NCBI GenBank assembly: GCA_017591395.1
Contig: WEDG01001040.1
Coordinates: 61,568 to 125,567, forward strand
Length of the DNA: 64,000 bases
Source of the DNA: Schistocephalus solidus
Taxonomy: Eukaryota > Platyhelminthes > Cestoda > Diphyllobothriidea > Diphyllobothriidae
Direction: 5' to 3'
Made by a program: the position numbers and the translations under genes. Below, piece by piece: positions 34,521 to 47,289 of the stretch. Below the pieces are notes generated by a model that was not told where the DNA came from, did not search any database, and saw only the letters and a program-made list of their open reading frames with translations. The stretch's first letter is position 1. Every line of letters starts with the position of its first letter.

Positions 34521-35039
34521 AGTCTAACGGCACACAGCATTTTACATTTGAGTAAAATATCCGCGCGATACGTTGCATTGGACTGCGATAACTAGATCGG
34601 AGACAGAGCAGAGTGAATATTCCCTCTGCAGAACTAGGCTGACAGATTTACCCAGTGGGGAAAGCTACTTCACAACAAGTACAAGATCTCAATAATTGGC
34701 GTGTAGCCCTGCGCTTAGACATAAGTGAGCACACTTCCACCTTCACGTCCCGCTCTATGCTTGATAGCTGGTAAAGTTTGGCATTCCTACATCTTAAGCT
34801 CATCTTATTTAGAGAGAGAGCAGGCTTTTTAAATTGGTATACATACATGTTGGATTCATTGCTTGTTGCCACGACCTTAGTCATTTGGGTCAGTTTGGTC
34901 GGTGTACGCACGAGATGGCAACTCCAATATGCGCATATTGTCCACACAAGTATGAGAAATCATGCGCTTGAAGATAATTCAAAATTTGAATACAACTTGA
35001 AGCTTTTGGTACGCTTTTCAAAAAATATAGCATTTTTCA
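34521..35039. other. Spacer, nothing recognised
   Basis: AT-rich DNA between the LINE relic and the tRNA-related repeat array. Open frames on both strands (for example 34648-34947 minus) resemble no protein I know. Confidence 0.45.
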
Positions 35040-38000
35040 TAATAAGTGTTTGAGCGTCGTTCTTCGTGTCCCACACCACAAGGCGTCGGTCATGACTGGC
35101 TGATGATGGCTAATAAGCCAGAAATAGCCATTCCAGTCTCCCTTCTCTTTTTCAGCAATACATATTTGCCTAGTCTTATAATAGCCATTATGCGACTGTT
35201 ATCGGGGCTAAAGAGTGAGCCTCAACGACTGAGAAGCTAAAGTGATCGGTTAGCAAACCTGGAGTTGGTATTACAGGTTGGCGTAGGCTTACAAACCATA
35301 AATGGCCATTCCAGACGGCCGTGTCTTTAAAAGGCAATATTCAACTGCCTCCACTACGAGCAGGGGCTCTGTAATTGCTGGTATGGCTTGAAAGGCTTTG
35401 AGTTAGAGCGAACGAGTGAGTTCTGAAAGTGAACTGCCTGCCTTCATCGGCAAATGAAAGTTCCTTCGAATTCGTAGATGAACACTTAATGAACGCTCAC
35501 GGAACTTGCCCAGGCCGCTCTGCCTTGAGGTTTAATCTTGAGCCCCGTCCGCAGCCGCACAGCGGTAAGTAGTAGGCGGATGAATATTGTTGGCAAAGAA
35601 AGGAAGACAAGATTGGCCATTTCTGGCTTACTAGCCGTCATCAGCCCGTCATACCCAACCCCAGGTGGTGCACCACACGTTGATAGAACACGCTACCAGT
35701 TTATCAGAACCCCAAGGCTCGAACCATTAAGTCACGGGATCGTTGTCGTGCCGGCTTAGATCTGGAATATTGATATGCATTCATTCATAAATGCTCACAG
35801 ATCGCTTACTGAACTAACTCGTTTCCGTCAGCCCTGAGGCTCACTCTCGAGCCCTGCAAGCAACGCACTGCGATAACGAGTAAAATAGGAAGATGATTAT
35901 TGTCAGGAAAGCTAAGGGAAACTGGAATGGCCATTTCTGGTTTAATGGGTGAGTTCCATAAGCGTTTTGTGGGGGCTCATCAACGATCTAACGATCATCA
36001 ACGAACCCGTGGTTCAATGGTTAGTGCATTTTACTTATAACCAAAGTCTCGAGAGATTATTCCTCGTGTGCCGCACCAAAAGGCATTGTTCATGATGGGC
36101 TGACGACGGTTAATAAACCACAAATAGACATTTCAGTCTTTTCGGGCAAAACTCAACTGCGTATTTTACAAATGGCCACTGAGAGCTCGAAAAGTGAGCC
36201 TTGATGCAGAGATGCGTTAGCGATCGGTGAGCCATAATCAACGAACACAATTATCCGTCAAGTCACAATGAGCAAATGTCTCAATGGTTAGTGCGTTGCA
36301 TTTCTGATTTTGGGAGATTATTCCTAGGGTGGTGCATAACATGACATTCGTCATGCCTGGCTGACGATGTCTACTAAGCGAAAAATAACCACTCCAGACT
36401 TCTTTATCTTTTTCGGCAATTTTCCTCTGCCTATTCTACTACTAACCACTACGCGGTTTCTATTGGGGCTCGAGAGTGAGCCTCGAGACAGAGCGGAATG
36501 AGCGAGTTCCGTTAGAGATCGGTGGGTTTATATCAACTAATGCAAGACAATACTGCCGATCTCAATAGGCAAGACATCGAGCCAGTAGCTCAACGGGTAC
36601 CCAGTTTGATCCTCGATTGAAGCCCACCTGGGCCTGATTATGGCTGGCTGATGACGACTAATAAGCCAGAAACGGCCATTCCAGATGTCCTTGTCTTTGA
36701 AGGCAACATTCCTCTGCTTCTGCTACTAACAGGGGCTGCGCAAATGCTGGTGGGGCTCGAGAGTGAACAAGTGAGTTCTGATAGCGAACGATCTGCCTTC
36801 ATCAAAAAATGCAAGTCAATATTCCCGATCTAAATTTGCAAGAAAACAAGCACGTGCACCAATGGGTAGAGCCATCGAATTCTGGTCAACGGGTCCCGGG
36901 AACGATTTTGGGTTGGTACTCCACCTGGGGTTGGGTGTGACTGCCTAACAACGGCTTATAATCCGGAAATAGCCATTTCAGTCTGCATGTCTTTGACGGC
37001 TATATTCGGCTGCCTCCTATTCTGCCAGTGGCTATGCATTTGTTGACGGGGCTCGAGAGAAATCCCGATAACGGCCGGAATGAGTGAGATCCTTCAGCAA
37101 TTCTTGCACCTTCCTCAAAGAACAAACGCCAATATTCCCGATATAAATCGGCTAAACAATGAGCACGTGCCACCATGGTTAGAGCGTTCCAATTCTGATC
37201 AACGGGTCCTCGGGTTCGATCGTAGGGTCGTGCTGCACCTGGAATTGGTTAGGAATGACTGCTGACGTTCCGTAAGCCAGAAATACCCATTCCAGTCTGC
37301 CTTGTCTTTGACGGTGATATTCGTCTGCCTTTTCTTCTACTTGCGGCTTTGCAGTTGTTGGCATGGCTCGAGAGAGAGCCTCGAGGAAGCGAGGAATGAG
37401 TGACATCAGGTAGTTATTGTTGCGCCTAAGGCAACGAATGCAATTCAATATTCCGTACTAAATCTGCATCAAAAAGGACCATGTTCCGCAATAATTAGAT
37501 CGTTCGAATTCTGATCAAAGGAATCCGGGTTCAATCAAGGGTTATTTGGTATAAATGACTGACGACGTCCAGTGAGACACACATGGAGATCCTACTCTAC
37601 CTTGCCCTCGAAGGGTATATGAGACTACCTATTCTTCTACTTGCAGAGTACGCATTTTTGGACGGGGCTCAACAGCAAGCCTGGATGAAGAATGGTTGGA
37701 GTTACATCCATCAACAAATTGGTACCACCTTCATCAACGAATGCAAGTCAATATTATTGATGTAAATCGGCAAGACAACGAGAACGTGTCTCAATGGTTA
37801 AAGCATTCGAATTCTGATCAGCAGGTCCCGGGCTTCATCATCGGGTCCCGCTGCACCTGGATTTGGGGAGGAATAGCTGACGAGGGCAAGTAAGCCGGAA
37901 ATGGCCATTACTGTCTGTCTTTTCTTTGTCGGCAATATGCTTTGGCCTTTTCTACCACTAGCGGCTGTGAATTTGTTGGTGTGGCCCGAGATGCGGTGAG

Positions 38001-38280
38001 GAAGAGCGGAATGAGGGAGATCAGGTAGTTATTGTTGCGCCATCATCAAGGAATGCAAGTCAATATTCCCTATCTCAATCGGCAAGACAACGAGCACGTG
38101 CCTCAATGGTTAGAGCGTTCGAATTCTGATATACGGGTCCTGGGTTCGATCATTGGTTTTGTTCTACCTGGCGTTAAGGATAATTGGCTGAGGACTTCCC
38201 ATAAGCCTGAAATTGCCATTCCAGTCTGCCTTTTATTGACCACAATATTCGGTTACATTTTCTACTACTAGCGGCTGTGC
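35040..38280 (+). repeat. Diverged array of about 309-bp tRNA-related repeats
   Basis: Monomers share the core GGCTGATGACGGCTAATAAG ... GCCATTCCAGTCT. The better ones carry a tRNA-like head resembling CTCAATGGTTAGAGCG ... GGGTTCGATC, an RNA polymerase III A and B box pair. Heads lie near 36005, 36283, 36590, 36855, 37165, 37480, 37790 and 38098; most spacings are 308-315 bp. Monomers before 36000 lack a clear head, and the stretch at 35600-35750 is in the opposite orientation. Many monomers are degraded, so this array is older than the one at 57 kb. Confidence 0.8.
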
Positions 38281-38800
38281 GCGTCCTCAATACAGGACAA
38301 AATTTCCCCTAAGACAACGATCATATCGTCGGAGCCTGAACCTCCTAGAAAGGCCAAGAGTTTCTTGAGGCCATGCAATTTGATTAAATATGCATCAATC
38401 AGCACACCAGTATAGATATTTTCAACAAACATCTCAGATAAAATGGAAGAGACGATAACCCATAAATACAGGCTGACACACAGTGGCCGGTTATTCACGC
38501 CAACGCGGCATAAGTATCGATCGTTAGGTGCTTATGAAATGTTAATTGCGTTTTGCACATTTACGCTAGTCTGATAATGGCCTGGGAACCAGCGTCGAAA
38601 ATATATATATATATATATATATATAATATTCGAAAACCTTAGTAATCCCGTATTAACCTTAATGTTACCACCTATAAATACTGTGAGGCGCGGTACAATA
38701 CTTACCTCTGACGATGAAATCTTGGTTGATTTTGAAACTTCGGGACGATATAACCGTGGTTCGCTTGATCGACTTTTCTTCTATTATATATATATACAGA
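38019..38800 (+). repeat. Module duplicated at 63 kb (copy 1)
   Basis: Starts with CAGGTAGTTATTGTTGCGCC, includes the last tRNA-headed monomer, an (AT)n tract at 38601-38625, the string GTGAGGCGCGGTACAATA and ends in a second short AT tract at about 38785. The same order recurs at 63024-64000, with about 85-90% similarity by eye. Confidence 0.75.
38601..38625. repeat. (AT)n microsatellite
   Basis: Twenty-five bases of perfect AT alternation inside the duplicated module. Confidence 0.95.
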
Positions 38801-38809
38801 GATAAGTAA

Positions 38810-40375
38810 AATATGAGTTTAGACAAGGTTTATAATTGGTTGATTGTTAAAATCATAGTTCTCACGCTGACCGCTTGGCGAGGTCCGCATGTAGAATTCT
38901 TTGGGATTTGGGAGAGGGTATGAAGGTGTGCTCAGAGTGATGCTTGCAGTGTGGGAATTGAACACAAATGTCAAGTACACGCATTTAACAACTGTCAGCA
39001 AGGATTTGCCAATTTCACTGCGTTTAAGAGATCAGTTGTATCGTAACATAGGATGTTGGATTATCAGTCTCATGAGTCATATGCAAGTGTTACAATTTGT
39101 CATCCTATCGGAAATATAAGACGCCTTTCCATGTAATTTTTTGCCTAATTTAAAGTCAGCTGAAAACGCTTTGACGGTTCTTGTATGATTTTCGCATTTT
39201 ATTGATCCAAAGTTGACTAAATCTTCTGCAAAGCGCAAGAGTTTCGTGTTCATACTGCTTACCTTATATTTGCGTCACACATATGACGAGTTTAAACGGG
39301 ATGTAAACATTAAAAGCAGGTTTCAGAGAACCACTGGAAAGGGAGATGGTTGGACAATAAAATAGGTAATTCGCATTAATGCAGAGGGTCCGATATGAGG
39401 TTAATTTTGAGTTCAGGTTTAGGTTCATACACGGTATTTGGTTGCCTTCGTGAAATTCAGCGCAAGGCTTTACGGGAGGTTTCCATTTTTGTGTTACCGT
39501 GAAGCTCAAAAGGCCACAGCAGTAATGTATGTAATATGAACGACCAATTAACAGCCCTGAACATAAATGCCAGCCTAAAACCTGCTCAAGAAAAACGTTG
39601 AATTGATAGATCTCTTAAAACTGCATTATCGTTGTGACATCTGGTGGAGGAAGACTTTGTTATCAACTGAACGCGTGAGAAAAAATATCCTGCTAGCGGA
39701 AATTAAGGTACCCAGAATTTCTTTCACAAACCACCTGGGAAAACTGGTACAATGATGAGCCCAACAACTAGCTTGAAATTCCCGTTTCCTATGACTGAGT
39801 GCCTCTTAAGCTTTCCAGAAACAGTGGCATTACGGAGAAAAACGCCAGAACTATATCAGTACTATATCAGCACCCGCACGTAGACTTGACATGGTTTTGC
39901 AGTAGCTATATCTTGCAAAATTACACGACTTTTCTCAATCCCAAACCATCCCTATCCACAGGTCAGGTAAATATGCGCTGTCATTATTTACCGTTACTGT
40001 TCTATTCCCCTTAATCGACTGCTGGAATTTGAACAAGAGGTGACAGTATTTTCGGACGCCTTTAAATTCTACTTCTCCAGTAGACATTGCTTTGTTAAAT
40101 GTTATTCCCAGAAAACAATGTTTAGATTTATCGCACCATAGCCAGCGACAGTGTAAGTCAGTAATGAAGACATGCACTGCTAGCGTCTGTGTATTTTCAT
40201 TTATTTTCACAGCCTAACACAGTCTGCTTGATATGAAAAGCAGCAAAGTATGTCTCAGATTACAGTTTGCTTTCTTTGTCATCTTTGACTTCAATGTTAA
40301 GGTTGAGGGCAATCCACTTTCTGCGACGATCTACATTCGGTCCGTTTCTTTGCTTTTTGGTTTGATTATTTTCCC
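38810..40375. other. AT-rich DNA, nothing recognised
   Basis: No gene, LINE motif or repeat was identified here on either strand. Confidence 0.45.
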
Positions 40376-40483
40376 TGGATGCCAGTTAATGGACAAAAGG
40401 CAATAGTACTCATTTCCTAGTCAGGTTCTTATTGGGGAAGATCTTCGTGAAGGTGTCCATGAAACGGCCAGTGCCTTATACTT

Positions 40484-40540
40484 CTTCAGTGGAGAAGCGG
40501 TCACAGCGCACTCATACATTCGTGAAGGGGTCCATGCACC
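40484..40540 (-). pseudogene. Fibronectin-III exon relic, type beta (end only)
   Basis: Minus strand reads MYECAVTASPLKKYKALAV, matching the last-strand block (L-Y-E-C-A-x-x-A) of the beta-type fibronectin-III exon better preserved near 55300. The flanking DNA at 40376-40480 also matches the flank of that exon (55190-55270). Confidence 0.5.
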
Positions 40541-40599
40541 GCAGCCGTCTCTGGGCGTGCCCTCATACCTGGCTCTGATCCCTAGCAGAGGGCGAGCCA

Positions 40600-41170
40600 T
40601 AAAGGCCACATCAAGAAGGTGCCATTGCACTCTGACTCTTAGTCCGCCAGTCCGCCACTCCACACAAAACCACACACTGGGCTGACCACGCGGTTCGAGT
40701 TATTTCCGTCAGGTGCCAACGTTCCGAGCCACGGCTTTTAGCGCACTGTTATAATTTCAAGCGTCGCAGGTTGTTTATAGTGAGGAAAAATGCGCTGAGC
40801 CCTCGACCTCACTCTCTCCCCCACCCCCACAATCAGACCACCGCCCGAGACGGTCTGCTGTCTGACGCGAAAGAAGGCGGAGCTGCTGTGTACCTCGTCC
40901 ACGCATACTACGTACACAGCCTAGCCGTGCAAACATAAGCGCCAGGATATCAACCACCAGGGGGTTGAAAGGCTCACATCTCACATGAGTGAGATAGCCA
41001 GACGTCACGTTAAGAAGGAGCCATCGCAGCCTGACTCTCAGACCACCAGTCAGCCACTCCACACAACACACATTGAACTGACTGCATGGTCTGAGTGTTT
41101 TCCAATCCAAGCAGTCTCTCACACGCTCCTGCCTTATTTCCTGCGATATCTCAGTCTGCGTATATTTTGC
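40600..41170 (-). repeat. Dispersed GC-richer repeat D (copy 1)
   Basis: Shares long blocks with 42770-43260 (opposite orientation), 48500-48990, 50470-50960, 52440-52930 and 53380-53820. Landmarks are CACTCTCTCCCCCACCCCCA, ACGCGTACTACGTACA-like strings and a CAGTCTCTCACACGCTCCTG end. It has no convincing reading frame; open frames in it differ between copies. Confidence 0.7.
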
Positions 41171-41194
41171 TAGAAAAAATTAAGTTTTCCAGAA

Positions 41195-41905
41195 TTATCG
41201 TGGAATAAGCAATGAAATATTTAACTAGAGCTAAGTCGCAAAAATATGATATGCGTTTCTGTACAAAGAGGTCCATTTTATATTTATGTAGTTTATTAAT
41301 GGGCAAGCGTTAGAGAAAACGAATATATCACGACACAGGCGTCCTGCATATAAAAAACGCTATTTTTCCATAAAAATATTCACTATTTATAGGAATCTAC
41401 AAGAAAACCTTTGTCTTATTCTACATATGGATTAAAACTACAAAATTTTGGTATAGTACGGCCAAATAGGCAGTTGTGAAGGGTTGAAATCCGTTAAGAA
41501 AAGAACTGTAGACGTCACGTCCTTTTTTGGTGTAAGTATTTTGTAGGACACTCTTTGAGTCATACACGCTTACTTCATACTTGGTTATGTTTCCATTGGA
41601 AGTGCGGAGTGCTTTCCAGTCGATTTGTACGGCGGTGGAGTTGACGGCAGTCCCAGTTATCTGGGTTGGCTCTGAAGGATCTGGTATGTTAAAATGTGTA
41701 AAAATGGGTTACTTAAATGTACCACAGTAGCCTTAATTTATGCGACTTTCGGTATAACCTGTCAGCGAAAAATGGCTTCGGGGCACGTACTAAGGAGGGC
41801 TGGCCGTATCGCCACACTCATTCTGCTCATTAGGTTGAAGAAAAGCCTTCACGTTACATTTGTGCTGTGTGTGTTATGTCAGCCTTGACAGCGTTGAGCT
41901 ATGTC
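41195..41905 (-). repeat. Diverged founder-like copy of the 47-kb unit
   Basis: 41195-41905 matches 47025-47725 along its whole length, including GGGCAAGCGTTAGAG, the truncated fibronectin-III exon and its upstream intron. Beyond 41905 it matches 54600-55010 instead, so it keeps the ancestral intron that the tandem units have lost. Confidence 0.75.
41456..41680 (-). pseudogene. Fibronectin-III exon relic, type alpha, 3' truncated
   Basis: After the acceptor ACATACCAG the minus strand reads (G)AT-PSEPTQITGTAVNSTAVQ, then IDWKA, SNGNITKYEVSVYDSK, YTKKGRDVYSSFLNGFQPF and TTAYLAV: about 75 residues of a fibronectin type III domain (W of strand B, Y-E-V of strand C, L-x-G-F-x-P-x-T turn). The frame is open to this point, then similarity stops where the last strands should follow. 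The missing part is about 30 residues compared with the copy at 54104-54416. The host protein is not identifiable from one domain. Confidence 0.75.
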
Positions 41906-42267
41906 ATTTGATATTTGATGTACTTTCGACCCGTTTGTTGGCCCCTGCTTACTGCTATTAATGTGTTAATGACAGATAAATCCGTAGATGATGGTCGGTT
42001 TAAACCACTCCAAACACACAGAGTTCATGCGAAATAAAGCAGCCTTCTTGCAAGTGTTTGTTCTGTGGCTATTGTGTGATGTAGGTACCCTCAAAGCATT
42101 CGGTTTTACTATCGCTTTTATTTGGTCACTGGCTGGATGACAAATTAGTAATAATAGAAGATTTGTGGAATACATTACCTAACACCTCCAAATAAGAAGT
42201 ACCATTTGACTTAATTTCGGGCAAAATACACACACAGAATTTTCATTTCCAATTTTGCAATGCGATC

Positions 42268-42437
42268 TCATCGCAATGGATAAGCGATCACAGCGCACTC
42301 ATACAAGGTGTTCGGGAGAAGATTGACGATTTCAACTGAAAGAGACTGGGCATTGACGATTATGGTGTGTTCTGCTTCGGTTTGCCCATGCCAGTAGCAC
42401 TCAGCTTTGAATGACATCTCTCCAGCCTTTACCGATT
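42268..42437 (-). pseudogene. Fibronectin-III exon relic, type beta, 5' truncated
   Basis: Minus strand reads MSFKAECYWHGQTEAEHTI, then IVNAQSLSVEIVNLLPNTLY and ECAVIAYP before a stop: strands C' to F of a fibronectin-III domain, with the typical L-P-N-T-x-Y-E-C turn. Its first half is replaced by the zinc-finger repeat that begins at about 42438. Confidence 0.65.
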
Positions 42438-42646
42438 TCTCCTGCCCGGATGCGCCCGCAACTTCAACTCACGCATGGGCCTGATCGGTCACCTGCGTAT
42501 CCATCGCACGGAGGCTAGTGAACCAGTGCCTGGTTCTCCGACACACAGTCGCCGCGCCCGCCTCCAACTGCCCTCACTGCTCTCGCACATTTACACACCG
42601 CATGGGCCTATTAGGACACATGCGCCTCCATGAAAACCTGCGGTGA
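42438..42646 (+). pseudogene. Two C2H2 zinc-finger-like relics
   Basis: Plus strand carries GCARNFNSRMGLIGHLRIHR (one base lost between its first two cysteines) and, after a one-base insertion, CPHCSRTFTHRMGLLGHMRL followed by H and a stop. Both fit C-x2-C-x12-H-x3-H. The spacer reads TEASEPVPGSPTHSRRAR. Similar finger pairs are, to my knowledge, widespread in flatworm interspersed repeats, so this is more likely repeat debris than a host transcription factor. Confidence 0.6.
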
Positions 42647-42769
42647 AACCATCGGAGGCTATGCCACATCAGCGCTCACCATCTACACTAATGCATAGAC
42701 AACACCCTCACAATCATCATAATGTACCTGATAAAATCACGGTTTCATGAAACCGTGGCTTAGAAGGCC

Positions 42770-43260
42770 GCCAATCTTACGCTAACACCAGACAACGCCG
42801 TCGGCCCAGTGTATGTTTTGTGCGTGTCGAGTGGCTGACCAGTGAACTGGGAGTCAGACGGCGATGGCTCCTCCATATCTTGGTTTGTGCATTATGAGGG
42901 CCAGGTCGTGCTGTGGCGCGTGAAGATTGCTACGCCGATTCGTCAGCCAATGCGCCCACTCCCACATCAGACAACTGACTGGATCAGATGGTGGTCTAAT
43001 TGTGGGGGTGGGAAAGAGAGTGAGGTCAACAGCTGAGCGCATTTTCCTCACTATAAACAATCTGACGCGCTTGAAACTATCACGGTGCGCTAAAAGCCGT
43101 GGCTTGGAAGGTTGCCAACTGACGGGATATCTCGGACCACTTGATCAGCCCAATGTGTATTTTGTGTGGAGTGGCTGATGGGCAGACTGAGAGTCAGGCT
43201 GCAATGGCTCCTTCTTAATGTGGCCTTTATGGCACTTTTACTCCGTGGGATCCGAGTCAG
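42770..43260 (+). repeat. Dispersed repeat D, opposite orientation
   Basis: Reverse-complement relative of 40600-41170, with GGGGGTGGGAAAGAGAGTGA, ACTATCACGGTGCGCTAAAA and GTGTGGAGTGGCTGA strings. It runs into the finger-like relic at 43500. Confidence 0.65.
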
Positions 43261-43499
43261 GTGTGGTGGTTCACCTTGGGGTGGCTCCAACCACGCCAGT
43301 CACCTGCGCCCTCTCCCATCTCCGGTCTTCTTGACTCTGTCTTGACACTGGGCTCAGGTAGGAAAGGAGGAGAGAGTGCGATAGCTGCAGCGCAAGGTTA
43401 AAATCACTTAAAACTAATTCATGCGCAAGTCATCGTCCCTCCACCACCTGGTGTGGAGCATAAGGTGGACCTCATCGAAATCGACGGTCAAACTGTCAT

Positions 43500-43605
43500 C
43501 ATTTCAGCTGCCCGCATTGCCCTCTCACATTCAACCATTGCATTGGCCTACATGGTCAAATGCGTTTGCATGCTAACCTGCAGTTAGCTACCGCAGACTT
43601 GACGG
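43500..43605 (+). pseudogene. Third C2H2-like relic
   Basis: Reads CPHCPLTFNHCIGLHGQMRL then HANLQL. The first histidine of C-x2-C-x12-H-x3-H has become glutamine. Otherwise it matches the second finger at 42580-42646. Confidence 0.5.
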
Positions 43606-43789
43606 TAATAGTGTATATGTCACCAATAAATTGCTCATCACAGATAAACACATCCGAAATCACACATTTCAGACACAAAGTCGCCACCTCTCAAATACGT
43701 CAGGAGTGTGTTCCTCGGTTCCTTCTTGGTGTGGCTTACCTGGTGCGTGCGTGCTCCGAATACTTCATCCCTTAGCGTGAAACCTTCCG

Positions 43790-46700
43790 ACATGTTACAT
43801 TTCGGCCGGTACTACCGAGAAAATATGTATTAACAATTGTTATCTTTGAGGAAAGGATAATGTTTAAAAACAAAAAAATCATATAAAACTGCGTTCTCCA
43901 GACTCAGACAAAAATACAATTGGATATTTATTCCAATGAAAGAGTTAAAGAGGTCTTCACACCCCCATGGAGGCATTCTTTTAAATAACCACAGTAAAAA
44001 AACGGCCATTTAGTACCAAATAACTGCCCATTTTGTGCAATGAAAGTAAGGAATGCTGGCTTGATAACCCTCTTCGGTTTCAGCACGCATTATGAATGCG
44101 TTGCTTATTAAGGTTCGCCCAATGTGATATCAGAGTGTTCGAGAACATAGCCCTGTGCAGGAGTTTAAGATGAGATCGTGTGTGGAACACGTTACCAGGT
44201 CACTTAGCTTGGTCAAGCTCTGCGTTCGAACCTACACAGGGTTGCTCGGACATTGTCCTCCAATCGCAGCACTGTGGGTAGGGAGAATATAGTAGGGTTA
44301 GCTCTGCCTCAAAGGCGGATATTGCTGTAGGTACACACTCCTTAAATTTGAAACATTTGTTGGTGTGGTGGCACACCTAGGCACAGGCTTACGCCCAACT
44401 AGCCACCTGCACTAAATTCCGTTACTGGTCTTCTTCCCTTTGTCTTGCAAATGGGCTGGGATGGGGTTGGGAAGGAGAGGGTGCGGTGGATGCGGTGCAA
44501 GTCTGCTATCCGTAAAAACTACTTGCACATAAGTCAATGGCCAGAGGTCACACTCGATTCACTTTAAATAACTGCAATTTTAAGTCGCGGTAGTCGGACT
44601 CTTGGTGTCGGACAGGCGTAAACGACATTGCTTGTGATCGTTGACCTCGGTGTCCCAACGAAATTAAGACGACCGCAGCCACCTCTACCATGGTTATGCG
44701 TAGCGAATTCTGTGGACGTGAATGACGTTCATTTTAAAACTGCTGCCACTGAGGAGTAATAGGAAAAATAAGTCCGGCTGTTAGTCTTCATAGTAAATTA
44801 AACAAACGTACATACCCTTTTCACCGCCGTCTCTGTTCCCTTCAGAACCCTCACATTTTTGACAGGGAGATAGAAGAAATAGAATGATTGATATAACCAG
44901 CACATAAAATTGGATCTATGTTGCCTTGTTAAATTTCCGACGACATTAATGCACGAATGTGCGGTAGGTCCTCTAGAACAGACATTTAATTCGGACTCTT
45001 TCCGAAAGTGGATAAGTCCATTTGGACTGAAATACCTCAGCCATTGTGGAATTTCTGCGAAATATTCAGAAACCATCCACCAACACTAAGTAGTATATGC
45101 CAAGTAATAATTTACCAAAAATAAAGCACATACATTAGCTAAACGAGTAGACACATGTACTTCACTGATCTTGTGCCGTTTCATGACGCAGTTGTGAGGA
45201 CTTTGATTTATTAATGTGAACCCCAGCCAACCTTGGGTGTTTCTTGCAGATGAACTTCATTTTCCGCCCCGTCTTATATTATTTCCCTTTCTGGGATTTT
45301 CAATAGCATCTGTGCTGTCCGAATGGTAAATCACTATGTACCGTGCTATATTCCTTCAGTAGATGCACAGCCAGCCCCAGGAATATGTTCTCAAACGAGG
45401 CAGTATGCTGCATTTTTTGACGTAACACTCTCGTATGCTTCTCGTTAATCAGTACGGCAATCTTACAGAGGTGCCCTTTCCTTTCGAGACCATCTTTAAA
45501 TATCGCAATGCCTGTTTTTGTAATGTGGTTCTGGTAAAACAGAGGACATGCCCGCGTGTTAACTCTGGGTCTCTCCCACAATTGGCGGCAAAAATGTTAA
45601 GGGAATGAACACAAATATAGGCTTAGCTGAACAAACCAAATTCGAGCTGCTCGCATTAGAAAGAGATTTTGGGGGGATGGCAAAGTAACAAAATTACTAT
45701 TTCTCTAACACGTCACCTGTGTGTCCAGCATGAACTGAAACTCCTTATTGGACACATATCAAATCTGATCGACATGAATACCGCCTACTTTTATTCAGTA
45801 AAACAAATGTCGTTGGATACGTTACTTTAATTTTGCGCAATTAACCATTTGAAATGTGTGCTGTCCAGAGGCCCCTCCCGTATATCTCCTTTTACTTCGG
45901 TTCCTGAAAGACCCACAGCCACAGTTTCCAAAATTGATAAAATGTCTCTCTGTAATCCCACCAAGATGTCACCCAGGGATGCAGGCCCAGGCCTCAGCAC
46001 GCGAATGCTAAGCGACAGACTAGTCAACTTCATTTTTCTTGACAGCTAAATGTGGTTAGCTAGATATCTTATAGTTTCAAATTCAGTGAATGGGTCTACT
46101 AACCCTCACCCATCTGGCGGTGTTGCTGGGGTTTTGAAAATGGCAGCAAAATGTTTTACTACACCCGATCAGATCTGACAGTTTGTGTGAGGACACGAAG
46201 CGAGTGAGGTCTGGTTTAAAGCGCAGATCAGACAGAACCTCATCTTTGTGAGCACGAGATTTCGCTCAGACAAGCTTTGAATACCTTTGCTTCTTATCCT
46301 CTAAACGAATATTGATCACATAAGTTTTCCGTTTAATGAGACGCTATTACACCTGTGAAACGTGAGAGCGTTTGCTAATCGGACGAACATTTTATATAAA
46401 ATATCCCACTAAATGAATGGTCACTAAAACAATCTACAACGTAATCAAATTTGAAATGTCATTTTTGAGACAGTTTTCATTGTAAGTGGAAAGTCATAAG
46501 CTTCGGTTAAAAAAACGTTAACATATTAGTCGGTCACTAATTTCTTATCCTCTAAACGTATCTTTCTCACAGAAAGGTTTCGGTCAATGGGACGCTATCA
46601 CACAAAGTTGTATTTAGTCATTTGAATGAATATGCCGACATGCTTAACTTTTGCCTCAAGAAGTGACTGTGCGGTCAGCAGCGCATACAATATGGTCATT

Positions 46701-46985
46701 TCCAACACGTTAATGGATGGATATCTAGCAGGAATAATTGGTGTAATAAATAAAAGCTTACTATTTTTGATGGGATAGCAAAGTATAAATTTGATGAAAA
46801 GTGTGCATCTTATTGTCCATAGCTATCTAAAAATGCAGTACGCAATTCAAATAAAGTTTGCTTATGAACTGAATACAGAAGAAGATAGGGATAACGTTTG
46901 ACGACAGCAGAAAAACTCTTTGACATGAACTCACTACAAAGTCAAACTCGTCATTTACCATGAGGCTATACAGTGACACTAAGTT
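43790..46985. other. Mostly unassigned DNA
   Basis: 44360-44525 resembles 43245-43400 (the GTGTGGTGG ... GGAGAGGGTGCG block following repeat D). Open frames at 44798-45076, 45300-45581 and 45827-46033 (minus) match nothing I recognise. The last, beginning MKLTSLSLSIRVLRPGPASL, looks the most protein-like but has no support. 46260-46620 holds two loosely repeated blocks (CTTATCCTCTAAACG ... GACGCTAT). Confidence 0.45.
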
Positions 46986-47289
46986 CAGTTTCTCTATAAT
47001 ATCTAGGTTAAAGTGCCCAAGAATTATAGAGGAATAAGCGATACAATGTTTGATTAAAGATAAGTCGCAACAAACAGATATGGGTTTCTGTACAAAGAAG
47101 TCCATTTTGTATTTAATGTGGTTTATTAATGGGCAAGCGTTAGAGGAAACGAATATTTCAGGGCAAAGGCGTCCTGCATATAAAAAACGTTGTTGTACCA
47201 TTAAAATATTCAACATTTATAGAAATCTACAAGAAAACCTATGTTTATTTCTACACATGGATTAAAACGAGAAAGTAAAATGGTATAGT

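Noticed and set aside
35040..38280. CRISPR-like regular spacing.
   Set aside because: Units are about 309 bp, whole-unit repeats with no short repeat and unique spacer pattern, in a eukaryotic genome.
45827..46033. A 68-codon minus frame beginning MKLTSLSLSIRVLRPGPASL.
   Set aside because: Plausible composition but too short, with no homologue I recognise and an equally open frame on the other strand.
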